This document shows, in pieces, positions 1-5,903 of a DNA stretch of 10,923 nucleotides (position 1 is the first letter of the stretch; each line of letters begins with the position of its first letter). The position numbers were made by a program, and so were the translations under genes. The stretch comes from JACPJP01 sp964650285 (GTDB lineage: Archaea > Nanobdellota > Nanobdellia > Woesearchaeales > GW2011-AR4): the NCBI GenBank assembly GCA_964650285.1, contig CAZYSP010000017.1, positions 1 to 10,923 of the forward strand. Direction: 5' to 3'. The notes beneath the pieces were generated by a model that worked only from the letters and a program-made list of their open reading frames with translations, made no database searches and had not been told where the DNA came from.

Positions 1-1178
1 GCTTTTGTGACAACTGGGTCAAATATATGCGTAATTTTTTCAAAAGCAGTTCCATTCTCATCTAAGGTTATTGTTTCTCCTGCATGTGCCTTTATTCCTG
101 CAACTCCAACAAAATTTCCTGCTACAACATTATCTACAATTTCCCTTTTTGCACCATTATAGATAAAGACCTGCTGTATTTTAGAGCTCTGCTTCAACCT
201 ATTCAGGTAAACATTTGTTCCTTTAGTAACAGTCCCGGAGAATAGTCTTCCAGCAGAGATTTCTCCTGCCTGTGGATCAATAACAATTTTTGTTATGACA
301 AAATACAAGGGACCGTTGGGATTACATTTTACTAATGAACTTCCATCTTCACTTTCTAAATCACCATGCCATATTCTTGGGATTCTGTAACTCTGGGCAT
401 CTACTGGATTTGGCAGATGCTGTATAACCATGTTAAGCACAACTTTATGTAATGGGGCCTTATCTGCAAGCTCCTTATATTTCTCTCCTTGCTCATAAGC
501 ATCTATAATATCCTTAAATGTGATTCCTTTTTTCTGCATAAATTGGATAGACAATGCCCACTTGTGGAATGCAGAACCAAAGCAAACAGAGCCGTCCTGG
601 ACATTTACCTGCCACTTTTCCCCATAACCTTTTGGTGCAATGTTCATGATAAGTTTGTTGACAGCAGTAATTATTTTTAAGAAGCGTTCTTGCATCTGCT
701 CTGGTGTTAACTGCAGTTCTTTTATCAGCCTATCAACTTTGTTTATGAATAATGTAGGCTTTACAAGCTCTCTTAAAGCCTGCCGTAATACAGTTTCTGT
801 CTGGGGCATAATGCTCTCAACAGCATCCACAAGAACAATAGCACCATCTGATGCTCTCATTGCTCTAGTAACATCACCGCCAAAATCAACATGTCCTGGA
901 GTATCAAGCAGATTAATTAAGTACTCGGCATTATCAAAATCATGAACCATTGAGACAGCAGCTGTATCAATTGTAATCCCTCTTTCCTGCTCATCTATAT
1001 GGAAATCAAGCTTTAGAGCTTTTCCAGCGTCGTCTTTTGACATCATGCCAGCTCCTGCCAGCAGGTTATCAGAAAAGGTTGTTTTTCCGTGGTCAATATG
1101 GGCACAAATAGCAATATTTCTAATGTTCTGGGGCTCCTTCATAATCCCCATAACCCTGTCAACCATCTTCTCAGCCAT
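1..1178 (-). CDS. fusA: Translation elongation factor 2 (aEF-2), N-terminal part, cut by window edge
   Basis: This encodes the ribosomal translocation GTPase of archaea. The frame is open to the left window edge, so about 392 N-terminal residues of an expected roughly 730 are visible. The GTPase motifs are in order: P-loop AHIDHGKTT (26-34), switch I RGITI (66-70), DTPGH (92-96) and NKVD (146-149). The start of domain II follows after about residue 290. The start at 1178 is supported by a GAGGT ribosome binding site (1186-1190) seven nt upstream and by the usual N-terminus before the P-loop. The diphthamide-acceptor histidine lies in domain IV, outside the window, so its presence cannot be judged. 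The gene follows ndk after a clear terminator, so it probably has its own promoter in 1179-1277, but I see no decisive TATA box there; TTATAC near 1256 is only a weak candidate. Identification is secure. Confidence 0.96.
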   Translation of the reverse strand, partial: MAEKMVDRVMGIMKEPQNIRNIAICAHIDHGKTTFSDNLLAGAGMMSKDDAGKALKLDFHIDEQERGITIDTAAVSMVHDFDNAEYLINLLDTPGHVDFGGDVTRAMRASDGAIVLVDAVESIMPQTETVLRQALRELVKPTLFINKVDRLIKELQLTPEQMQERFLKIITAVNKLIMNIAPKGYGEKWQVNVQDGSVCFGSAFHKWALSIQFMQKKGITFKDIIDAYEQGEKYKELADKAPLHKVVLNMVIQHLPNPVDAQSYRIPRIWHGDLESEDGSSLVKCNPNGPLYFVITKIVIDPQAGEISAGRLFSGTVTKGTNVYLNRLKQSSKIQQVFIYNGAKREIVDNVVAGNFVGVAGIKAHAGETITLDENGTAFEKITHIFDPVVTK

Positions 1179-1277
1179 AGTTTATACCTCTACAATTCGT
1201 TTAGTTAGTTGTGTAATATTATTATTCAGGTGTTTGGGGTGGGTACATAAAGTTGTATAACGCTAATGAGGAGGACT

Positions 1278-1297
1278 AAAAATGCTACGAAGTAGCA
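1278..1297 (-). terminator. Hairpin-plus-T5 terminator directly after ndk
   Basis: On the minus strand the ndk stop codon is followed after one base by TGCTAC, a TTC loop, GTAGCA (stem 1283-1297) and then TTTTT (1278-1282). The stem is a perfect 6 bp. This is the layout of an intrinsic terminator. It would end the L7Ae-S28e-L24e-Ndk transcript before EF-2. Confidence 0.7.
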
Positions 1298-1298
1298 C

Positions 1299-1799
1299 TT
1301 ATTTCCAAAAATATTCTAACTTTTTGACTTTTTCAGCTTTTACAGGATAAATTGTATGTGCAAGCTCTTCAGGCCTGAACCACATTTTTATTTCTCTTTC
1401 TGCCTCTTTTTCATTTTCAGAAGCGTGTACAACATTTTCAAAAACACCCTTGCTTGTGATTCTTCCGTATTTTCCTCTTATGCTTGTAGGCTCTGCTTTT
1501 TCTGGATCAGTTTCACCAATAACTTTCCTTACCTTTTTAATTGCGTTTTCTCCATGGTATACCAAAGCTAAAACCCTCTTAGTGTGGTATTTTCCCATTA
1601 TGTATCTTATCAACTCATCAAAAAACTTTTCTTCCCTTAAATGCTGGTAATGTTCTTCTGCTAATTCTCTAGTAACTTGTACAATTTTAGAGGCTGCAAT
1701 AATTAAGCCTGTGTCTGAAAGCTCTGTAATTATATTGCCTGTTAATGACTTTACTAGTCCATCTGGTTTTATTAAAACCAATGTTTGTAGCACTTTCAT
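1299..1799 (-). CDS. ndk: Nucleoside diphosphate kinase
   Basis: This enzyme transfers the gamma phosphate between NTPs and NDPs through a phosphohistidine, supplying GTP, CTP and dNTPs in the cytoplasm. It is 166 aa. It opens with the family strand LVLIKPDG (8-15, Lys11), carries SIRGKYG near 107-112, and has the catalytic histidine in NVVHASE (His125), where most Ndks read NxxHGSD. It is slightly longer than the roughly 130-150 aa bacterial forms because of extra residues between the SIRG motif and the end. It is the last gene of a ribosomal protein operon, as in many archaea. It lies 66 nt after L24e with no Shine-Dalgarno site, and a TATA-like sequence in that gap may give it a second, short-leader promoter. 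A terminator hairpin follows its stop codon at once. Confidence 0.95.
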   Translation of the reverse strand: MKVLQTLVLIKPDGLVKSLTGNIITELSDTGLIIAASKIVQVTRELAEEHYQHLREEKFFDELIRYIMGKYHTKRVLALVYHGENAIKKVRKVIGETDPEKAEPTSIRGKYGRITSKGVFENVVHASENEKEAEREIKMWFRPEELAHTIYPVKAEKVKKLEYFWK

Positions 1800-1830
1800 T
1801 TTTTATGAAGTAAAAAATGACAGGAAAGCG

Positions 1831-1840
1831 TTAAATAAAA
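1831..1840 (-). promoter_or_regulatory. Possible internal TATA box for ndk
   Basis: TTTTATTTAA on the minus strand lies about 36 nt before the ndk ATG, in the 66-nt gap after L24e. It would start RNA about 10 nt upstream of a gene that lacks a Shine-Dalgarno site. It is AT-rich and could be chance. Confidence 0.35.
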
Positions 1841-1865
1841 GTCTGTTGTTTTCCGTTTCATTTTA

Positions 1866-2054
1866 TTATTTTTTAATTTTCTCGTATCTTGGATGTCTTT
1901 TGCTCCATCTGGTTGTTATAGGCTTCCTTTTTAGCTTTAGCATGTTTTTCTCACACTTTAAGGAACAAAAATATAATATTTTCGCATCTTTCTGCACAAA
2001 CATCTTCCCTACTCCGCGGAGCATAACAATGCCGCAAAAAGTGCATTTTGGCAT
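1866..2054 (-). CDS. rpl24e: Large ribosomal subunit protein eL24 (L24e)
   Basis: A 62-aa zinc-ribbon protein of the large ribosomal subunit. It has the complete C4 zinc site: Cys4 and Cys7 in CTFCG, Cys30 and Cys34 in FCSLKC. The basic LKRKPITTRW segment typical of the family follows. The length matches archaeal L24e. Its ATG follows the S28e stop with no gap (TAA-ATG), so it is translationally coupled to S28e in the L7Ae-S28e-L24e-Ndk operon. Identification is secure. Confidence 0.96.
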   Translation of the reverse strand: MPKCTFCGIVMLRGVGKMFVQKDAKILYFCSLKCEKNMLKLKRKPITTRWSKRHPRYEKIKK

Positions 2055-2342
2055 TTAACCTAAACCTCTTCCGGATTTTCTTAATCTTCTTGCCTCAATT
2101 TCGGTTTCCCTCAGCATTAAAATATCTCCAACTTGGATTGGGCCGCGGACATTTCTTCTTAAAATCTTGTTTTTATCGCGGCCTTCCAAAATCCTGCATC
2201 TTACCTGTATGGCTTCTCCTCTTGTCCCTGTCCTTTCTATGATTTCCTCTACTTTGGCAGGAGTTGCAGATGAAAAATGGACTTCACCTTTTTTTTCCTC
2301 GGGTCTTGGCCTTCTTTCTCTGGGTCTTTTTTGCTCTTCCAT
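2055..2342 (-). CDS. rps28e: Small ribosomal subunit protein eS28 (S28e) with charged N-terminal extension
   Basis: A small-subunit OB-fold ribosomal protein. The family core starts around residue 22. It includes the segments RTGTRGEAIQVRCRILEGRD and NVRGPIQVGDILMLRETE and ends in the usual Arg-rich tail. Archaeal S28e is normally about 70 aa. This one has 95, because about 20 residues rich in Glu, Arg and Pro precede the core. The ATG at 2342 follows the L7Ae stop after one base, so translation is probably coupled, and I see no strong independent Shine-Dalgarno site. No good alternative ATG lies at the start of the core, so the extension is likely real. Confidence 0.95.
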   Translation of the reverse strand: MEEQKRPRERRPRPEEKKGEVHFSSATPAKVEEIIERTGTRGEAIQVRCRILEGRDKNKILRRNVRGPIQVGDILMLRETEIEARRLRKSGRGLG

Positions 2343-2343
2343 C

Positions 2344-2691
2344 TTACTGTTTTACTTTAGTTAATAATTGTTTTATTAAGTTTTTAGCTTCTCCCTCTTC
2401 AACTACAGCAACGCTTCCTGTCCCTACTTGTATCCCGGCAGCTGCTCCTAACTCTTCCTTGCTTGGAACTGTAAAACAAGGAGCATTTTTCTCTTCTGCA
2501 ATTATAGGTATATGCATTGTTATCTCTGGCGGATTTACATCCTTGGCCACTGCAACAAACTTTGCTTTGCCTCTTTCTATTGCTTTTGTTGTTTCATTAG
2601 TGCCTTTCATTACCTTGCCAGTAGTTTTTGCTGTTTCTATAACTTCATAAACCTTATCCACTAATTCTTTTGGGACTTCTATAGATGCCAT
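2344..2691 (-). CDS. rpl7ae: Ribosomal protein L7Ae (eL8), K-turn binding protein
   Basis: This RNA-binding protein recognises kink-turns in 23S rRNA, box C/D and H/ACA guide RNAs and archaeal RNase P. It is 115 aa with the diagnostic KGTNETTKAIERGKAKFVAV block (29-48), then DVNPPEI, the IPIIAEEKNAP segment and the AAGIQVGTGSVAV specificity loop. It heads the S28e-L24e-Ndk operon. The start at 2691 is fixed by an AAGGAGG ribosome binding site (2701-2707) nine nt upstream. The promoter lies near 2806 and leaves a leader of about 90 nt with two hairpins. L7Ae is known to autoregulate through leader K-turns in some archaea, which makes this leader worth attention. Confidence 0.97.
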   Translation of the reverse strand: MASIEVPKELVDKVYEVIETAKTTGKVMKGTNETTKAIERGKAKFVAVAKDVNPPEITMHIPIIAEEKNAPCFTVPSKEELGAAAGIQVGTGSVAVVEEGEAKNLIKQLLTKVKQ

Positions 2692-2700
2692 TTTAATCTT

Positions 2701-2707
2701 CCTCCTT
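2701..2707 (-). promoter_or_regulatory. Strong Shine-Dalgarno site of rpl7ae
   Basis: AAGGAGG on the minus strand, nine nt before the ATG. It is the strongest anti-16S match in the window and fixes the L7Ae start. Confidence 0.85.
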
Positions 2708-2720
2708 GGTTTTAATTAAT

Positions 2721-2766
2721 TGAGGTATTAAATCAGAATTTAAACCTCACTCAAGTTCTTTCGAAC
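2721..2766 (-). promoter_or_regulatory. Two-hairpin leader of the L7Ae operon
   Basis: The predicted leader, read on the minus strand, has two hairpins. The first is GTTC-GAAA-GAAC (2755-2766), a 4-bp stem closed by a GNRA tetraloop. The second is TGAGGT-TTAAAT, loop TCTG, ATTTAA-T-ACCTCA (2721-2749), with 12 pairs and one bulged T. The second ends 13 nt before the AAGGAGG site. Around the GNRA hairpin, GA-U on the 5' side and U-GA on the 3' side could form the sheared pairs and U-U step of a K-turn, but the outer stem is poor. An autoregulatory role is inference. Confidence 0.5.
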
Positions 2767-2805
2767 CATCATCAATCATAGGTACTTATGGGGATAGTTA
2801 TGCGG

Positions 2806-2814
2806 TTTAAAAAG
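2806..2814 (-). promoter_or_regulatory. TATA box of the L7Ae-S28e-L24e-Ndk operon
   Basis: CTTTTTAAA on the minus strand lies about 118 nt before the L7Ae ATG. Transcription would start near 2783, giving a leader of about 90 nt that contains the two hairpins and the Shine-Dalgarno site. A second AT-rich match near 2740 lies inside the hairpin and is less likely. Confidence 0.5.
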
Positions 2815-2863
2815 ATTTTGGTTCTGTATTGTTTTAGCAGCATTTCTTGCAGAAATTATTGAA

Positions 2864-4030
2864 TTATCTCCAGAATTGATTAGATCTAATAAGTTCGGCT
2901 TGCCTTTCTAGAATTCTTTCAACTAACCTTGGATTATGGCCAAATAAGGGCACTCTTCCTGAAGCAAGACCTTTTTCTTTCAAAAGCTTATTTATATTTT
3001 TGTAACCAGTATCAATTGTAACGCCATTGTATCCTTCAACTAATGATTTGTCTTCTTGCAGTTTTGCTTGAACTTTATAAAGACCAATTTTTTTTGAATC
3101 ATATTTATAACAACCAACAGTTGGTGAGGCATCTTTTCTTTCTGGAAATGATTCTACACTGAGATACCTTAGTTGTTCTAAGAATTTTTCATAAATTTTA
3201 TTTAATTCCCTGTTTCTCCTATTTATTGCATCTGCACCACCAGCCTGCCACAAATCATAGACTCTTGCTTCTAACGCTCGTACAAGGCTTGTATTGATAG
3301 TTGCAAAAGGTTTGCCATCAGCTGATGATTTTACCAACTCATTATAATTGCGAATCTGAGGAATAGGTCTTGTACTTTTCTCAATCTTATTTGAAGCTCT
3401 ATTACTAATATACCCAACCACAAGTCCGGGGTCTAACAACCAGCCTTTTTGAGTACCTGCAAAGCCCAAATCTATACCAAGAGAAGCTCTATCTATATGA
3501 TAAGCGCCCATTAGGCTAACCTCGTCAACAAAAAGTAGACATTCATCACCAATCACTTCTCTAAGTTCAGGTTTTAATTGATAAGTACCAGTAGAAGTAT
3601 TACTTGCAGTTATATACACAGCTTCTGGCCTTACCTTTTCAAATTCATTTGCTAACACTTCTAAATCAATTGTTTTTCCATATTCAACTTTAATCTCATG
3701 GACTTTAATTCCGGCTTTAATTTGTTCCCCTATTGCTTTTCTACTAAATACACCACTATCAACTGCAAGGACAATACCATCTTCACTAATTAACTGATCG
3801 ATGTTTGAAAACTGACTCGAAGCATAACCAGTAGTTATAAATGGTTTAAGGTTTTCTCCAAGATTCAATATCTCAGTTAGACCGTTCATTAGATTTTTAG
3901 AAGTATTTTTATAGTCATCACTCCTATGTCCTATTACAGGTTCTATTAGAATTTTTTTATATTTTTCCGGAACACCTATTGGACCACATTTAAATAGAAA
4001 TGTATTAGGATTTTTTTCTGGTTTGTCCAT
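2864..4030 (-). CDS. Class V PLP-dependent aminotransferase (alanine/serine-glyoxylate aminotransferase family)
   Basis: A fold-type I aminotransferase-like enzyme, 388 aa from the preferred start. Family marks are GPIGVPEKY near residue 16, then EPVIGHRSDDY, an ASNTSTGTYQ segment, the cofactor aspartate in LLFVDEVSLMGA (Asp169) and the Schiff-base lysine in GFAGTQKGW (Lys195). The exact amino donor and acceptor cannot be read from sequence. Serine or alanine with glyoxylate or pyruvate is the family norm. The frame is open back to a GTG at 4102, but ATG 4030 is better. It has AGGT six nt upstream, and a good TATA box (4063-4076) lies inside the would-be extension, placing the RNA start near 4043. 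The gene is divergent from dph2. Nothing nearby identifies its pathway. Confidence 0.88.
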   Translation of the reverse strand: MDKPEKNPNTFLFKCGPIGVPEKYKKILIEPVIGHRSDDYKNTSKNLMNGLTEILNLGENLKPFITTGYASSQFSNIDQLISEDGIVLAVDSGVFSRKAIGEQIKAGIKVHEIKVEYGKTIDLEVLANEFEKVRPEAVYITASNTSTGTYQLKPELREVIGDECLLFVDEVSLMGAYHIDRASLGIDLGFAGTQKGWLLDPGLVVGYISNRASNKIEKSTRPIPQIRNYNELVKSSADGKPFATINTSLVRALEARVYDLWQAGGADAINRRNRELNKIYEKFLEQLRYLSVESFPERKDASPTVGCYKYDSKKIGLYKVQAKLQEDKSLVEGYNGVTIDTGYKNINKLLKEKGLASGRVPLFGHNPRLVERILERQAELIRSNQFWR

Positions 4031-4062
4031 TTTAATACCTAAAATTTTTCGTACAAGGGATT

Positions 4063-4076
4063 CTTTATATATTTTT
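4063..4076 (-). promoter_or_regulatory. TATA box of the class V aminotransferase gene
   Basis: AAAAATATATAAAG on the minus strand, centred about 39 nt before ATG 4030. RNA starting about 26 nt downstream would carry a leader of about 13 nt containing the AGGT ribosome binding site (4037-4040). This decides the start codon against the upstream GTG at 4102. Confidence 0.6.
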
Positions 4077-4105
4077 GTAATGTTTTTGAATTTATTTGTC
4101 ACTAA

Positions 4106-4115
4106 TATTTAAATA
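4106..4115 (+). promoter_or_regulatory. Palindromic TATA box of dph2
   Basis: TATTTAAATA is a perfect 10-bp palindrome centred about 28 nt before ATG 4138. It implies RNA that starts at or next to the start codon, a leaderless mRNA, since no Shine-Dalgarno site is present. Being symmetric, it could also fire toward the aminotransferase gene. Confidence 0.6.
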
Positions 4116-4137
4116 CGGAACCACATTTCTTCTTCTT

Positions 4138-4815
4138 ATGAAAACAATATTCATTCCAGCAAAATATACAGGAAAAGTTGATTTAAGCAAAATTAATGTA
4201 GATAATCTGCCAAAGAAGCTTGGATTAGTTACAACAGTACAATTTTTAGATATTGTTGATAATATTAAAAAATATTTAAAAAAGAATAGCAAGGAAATCT
4301 TTATAGGCAAAGGTAAGCAAAAAAATCCAGGACAGGTTTTAGGCTGTGATATTTCTACAACAGAAAAAATTAAGGACAAAGTTGATGCGTTTCTTTACAT
4401 TGGTTCTGGTGAATTCCATCCTTTAGGAGTTGCTTTAAACACAAAAAAGGAAGTTTTTACTTTTAATCCTGTTTCTAATGTTTTTTCAAAAATAAATAAC
4501 AATGATATTGAAAAATATAAAAAAATCAGAAAAGCAAAATATGTCAAGTTTCTTCATGCAGATAATATAGGAATTTTAGTTTCAACAAAACCTGGACAGT
4601 ATAGTTATAAAAAAGCTGTCGAAATAAAGAAAAAATTAGAAGAAAAAGGAAAGAAATGTTTTATTTTTGTTTTTGATTCTCTGGATGCAAATGAAATGCA
4701 AAATTTTCCTTTTATAGATTTCTGGGTTAATACTGCTTGTCATAGAATAGCGGATGATGAAAATAAAAAAAATGTTATTGATATGAGTGAACTAGATTTG
4801 ATTACCTCTCAATAA
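4138..4815 (+). CDS. dph2: Dph2-type diphthamide synthase lacking domain 1
   Basis: Dph2 carries out the first step of diphthamide synthesis on EF-2. It uses a [4Fe-4S] cluster and SAM to move a 3-amino-3-carboxypropyl group to the target histidine. This 225-aa protein has domain 2 with PGQVLGCD (Cys70) and IGSGEFHPLGVAL (88-100), and domain 3 with VNTACHRIADD (Cys201). Pyrococcus Dph2 is about 340 aa and holds the cluster with one cysteine from each of three domains. Here the protein begins about where that sequence reaches the end of domain 1, so domain 1 and its YGACD-type cysteine are absent. The TATA box lies just upstream and the divergent aminotransferase promoter beyond, so no missing exon or frameshift precedes it. 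The ATG at 4138 is preferred to the one at 4096, which lies before the TATA box. Its 3' end overlaps tsaC by 14 nt. EF-2 lies about 3 kb away. Confidence 0.88.
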   Translation: MKTIFIPAKYTGKVDLSKINVDNLPKKLGLVTTVQFLDIVDNIKKYLKKNSKEIFIGKGKQKNPGQVLGCDISTTEKIKDKVDAFLYIGSGEFHPLGVALNTKKEVFTFNPVSNVFSKINNNDIEKYKKIRKAKYVKFLHADNIGILVSTKPGQYSYKKAVEIKKKLEEKGKKCFIFVFDSLDANEMQNFPFIDFWVNTACHRIADDENKKNVIDMSELDLITSQ

Positions 4816-5371
4816 CTTCTGTATCGTCTGTCAGGTCAATAATCTTGCTTGTATTACCTTTTTTTTCTCCTTCATTAACAATAAAATCAACTCTGCTTTT
4901 TATTTCAGAGTCTAAATCGTCTAAAGATGTCATGAAATCCTCACTGCTCTTATTGACAGATGTTGTTACAATGGGTATATCTATTTCATTAACAAAATTA
5001 CTGAACCAATGGTCTGGGATTCTTATGCCCAAAGTGTCTAAATCAGGAGCAACATTTTCTGCAACGCACTGTTTTTTTGTCTTTAAGATCAATGTGTAAG
5101 GTCCAGGCAATCTTTTTATCCAGTCTTTTGCATTTTCATTTACTATGCAGTTTTCATCAATCCACTCTTTGCTTGGAGCAATAACAGAAAAAGGGTTTGA
5201 TTTTCTTTGTTTTATGTCTCTTATTTTTTCTACTGCCTGTTTGTTTGTTGCGTTGCATCCAAGACCGTAGATTGTATCAGTAGGGTAAATAAATACCGGA
5301 TTGTTTTCAATTAAGCTTGTCCTTATTATATCTTTTTGCTTCTCAAATTCCTCTTTGCTCAAAACCCTCAT
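4802..5371 (-). CDS. tsaC: Threonylcarbamoyl-AMP synthase (TsaC/YrdC/Sua5 family)
   Basis: This enzyme makes L-threonylcarbamoyl-adenylate from threonine, bicarbonate and ATP, the first step of the universal t6A37 modification of ANN-decoding tRNAs. It is 189 aa and YrdC-domain only, without the Sua5 C-terminal domain. Visible family marks are YPTDTIYGLGCNA (29-41), KIRDIKQRKSNPFSVI (49-64) with the KxR pair, LPGPYTLIL, LGIRIP, and TTSVNKS carrying the SxN motif. The start at 5371 has no Shine-Dalgarno site but a TATA box about 28 nt upstream, implying leaderless mRNA. It is convergent with dph2 and shares its last 14 nt with it. Identification is secure at family level. Confidence 0.93.
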   Translation of the reverse strand: MRVLSKEEFEKQKDIIRTSLIENNPVFIYPTDTIYGLGCNATNKQAVEKIRDIKQRKSNPFSVIAPSKEWIDENCIVNENAKDWIKRLPGPYTLILKTKKQCVAENVAPDLDTLGIRIPDHWFSNFVNEIDIPIVTTSVNKSSEDFMTSLDDLDSEIKSRVDFIVNEGEKKGNTSKIIDLTDDTEVIER

Positions 5372-5393
5372 AGAAAGCTGGGAATTTGAGGTG

Positions 5394-5404
5394 TTTTTAT
5401 ATTT
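5394..5404 (-). promoter_or_regulatory. TATA box of tsaC
   Basis: AAATATAAAAA on the minus strand, centred about 28 nt before ATG 5371. With no ribosome binding site present, this fits a leaderless transcript. Confidence 0.6.
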
Positions 5405-5458
5405 TGTGTTATAAAGAATTCAGGATAATAAATATTTGTATCTGTTAATCCTATACTA

Positions 5459-5680
5459 TTACTTTGCAACTGCCAGCAAATTCCTTACATTTACTTTGGA
5501 AAGGGATTCCTTTGGTATTCTTTTGCTTGCGTCTAATAGTTCAATACCCAAAATATTGTTATCTTTATCCAAATCAATGATTGTAAAATCATCTATCTTT
5601 TTATTTTTAGCAAACTCTCCTTTTCTGAATTCTATGTACATTGCATCTGCTTCTTTATCGTAGTTTATTTCCATTTTCAC
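5459..5680 (-). CDS. DUF2283-like small protein, possible antitoxin partner
   Basis: A 73-aa protein with the DUF2283 pattern. It opens MEINYDKEADAMYIEF, continues with IDDFTIIDLDKDNNILGIEL (the alternating strand and Asp-rich turn) and ends LDASKRIP. The function of DUF2283 is unknown. It often sits next to DUF4258, and such pairs have been treated as candidate toxin-antitoxin modules; which partner would be toxic is not established. The start is either GTG 5680, which overlaps the DUF4258 stop (GTGA), or ATG 5674. The family consensus fits the ATG equally well. No Shine-Dalgarno site is visible, so translation is probably coupled to DUF4258. It is the last of five genes in a small-protein operon. 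Confidence 0.82.
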   Translation of the reverse strand: MKMEINYDKEADAMYIEFRKGEFAKNKKIDDFTIIDLDKDNNILGIELLDASKRIPKESLSKVNVRNLLAVAK

Positions 5681-5895
5681 AGCCGATATAGTGTTATTAC
5701 CTTTATATGCTTTTCTGTCTTTTCACAGACAATCTCGACCTTGCCTCTTTCCAATACTTTTTGATAATAATACTTATCATGCTTTTTTAGTACCTTGTCT
5801 GGAAACTTAATTGCTTCTACTATTTCCTCTTTTAATAATTTTCTTCTTATTAGTCTTTCTTCTGCATGTTCAGTAAATATAATTTCCATTGCCAT
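5677..5895 (-). CDS. DUF4258-like small protein, possible toxin of a DUF4258-DUF2283 pair
   Basis: A 72-aa basic protein with the DUF4258 layout. It begins IIFTEHAEERLIRRKL, the histidine-led helix, then IVEAIKFPDKVL, a central KYYYQKVL strand and a final strand pair VEIVCEKTEKHIKVITLYRL. It ends in a 4-nt overlap with the DUF2283 gene. Family members are compact alpha/beta proteins of uncertain activity. The pairing with DUF2283 and the small size suggest a toxin-antitoxin-type unit, which is inference. The start is ATG 5895 or ATG 5889, with no clear Shine-Dalgarno site. The frame stays open 20 codons further upstream, where it overlaps the 39-codon gene and repeats the peptide CEKTE found in its own C-terminus. 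Confidence 0.82.
   Translation of the reverse strand: MAMEIIFTEHAEERLIRRKLLKEEIVEAIKFPDKVLKKHDKYYYQKVLERGKVEIVCEKTEKHIKVITLYRL
5714..5729. repeat. Copy 2 of TCTGT-N6-ACAGA inverted repeat
   Basis: A 16-bp element inside the 3' part of the DUF4258 gene, identical to the copy at 5921-5936 in 14 of 16 bases and itself an inverted repeat (TCTGT and ACAGA around 6 nt). Both copies encode CEKTE in the DUF4258 frame. Either a small duplication or a protein-binding palindrome could explain it. Confidence 0.4.
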
Positions 5896-5903
5896 ATCAA
5901 AGA

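Noticed and set aside
2755..2770. GGTTCGAA on the minus strand, like a tRNA T-loop
   Set aside because: The flanking bases form a GNRA hairpin, and no 5-bp T-stem, anticodon arm or acceptor stem can be built around it.
2842..2856. ATTTCT-GCA-AGAAAT hairpin after the aminotransferase stop, as a terminator
   Set aside because: No T-tract follows on the minus strand and the stem is AT-rich and short.
4031..4102. Longer N-terminus for the aminotransferase from GTG 4102
   Set aside because: It has no ribosome binding site and contains the likely TATA box (4063-4076) of the gene itself. ATG 4030 has AGGT upstream and fits the family N-terminus.
4096..4137. Fourteen extra N-terminal codons for dph2 from ATG 4096
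   Set aside because: That start precedes the TATA box at 4106-4115, so the transcript would not contain it. ATG 4138 fits leaderless spacing and the Dph2 alignment.
4092..4379. Minus-strand frame of 95 codons opposite dph2
   Set aside because: It lies antisense to the recognisable Dph2 domain 2 and has no motif of its own.
5430..5458. GGAT...ATCC inverted repeat after the DUF2283 gene, as a terminator
   Set aside because: The arms pair over only a few bases with a bulge, and no T-run follows.
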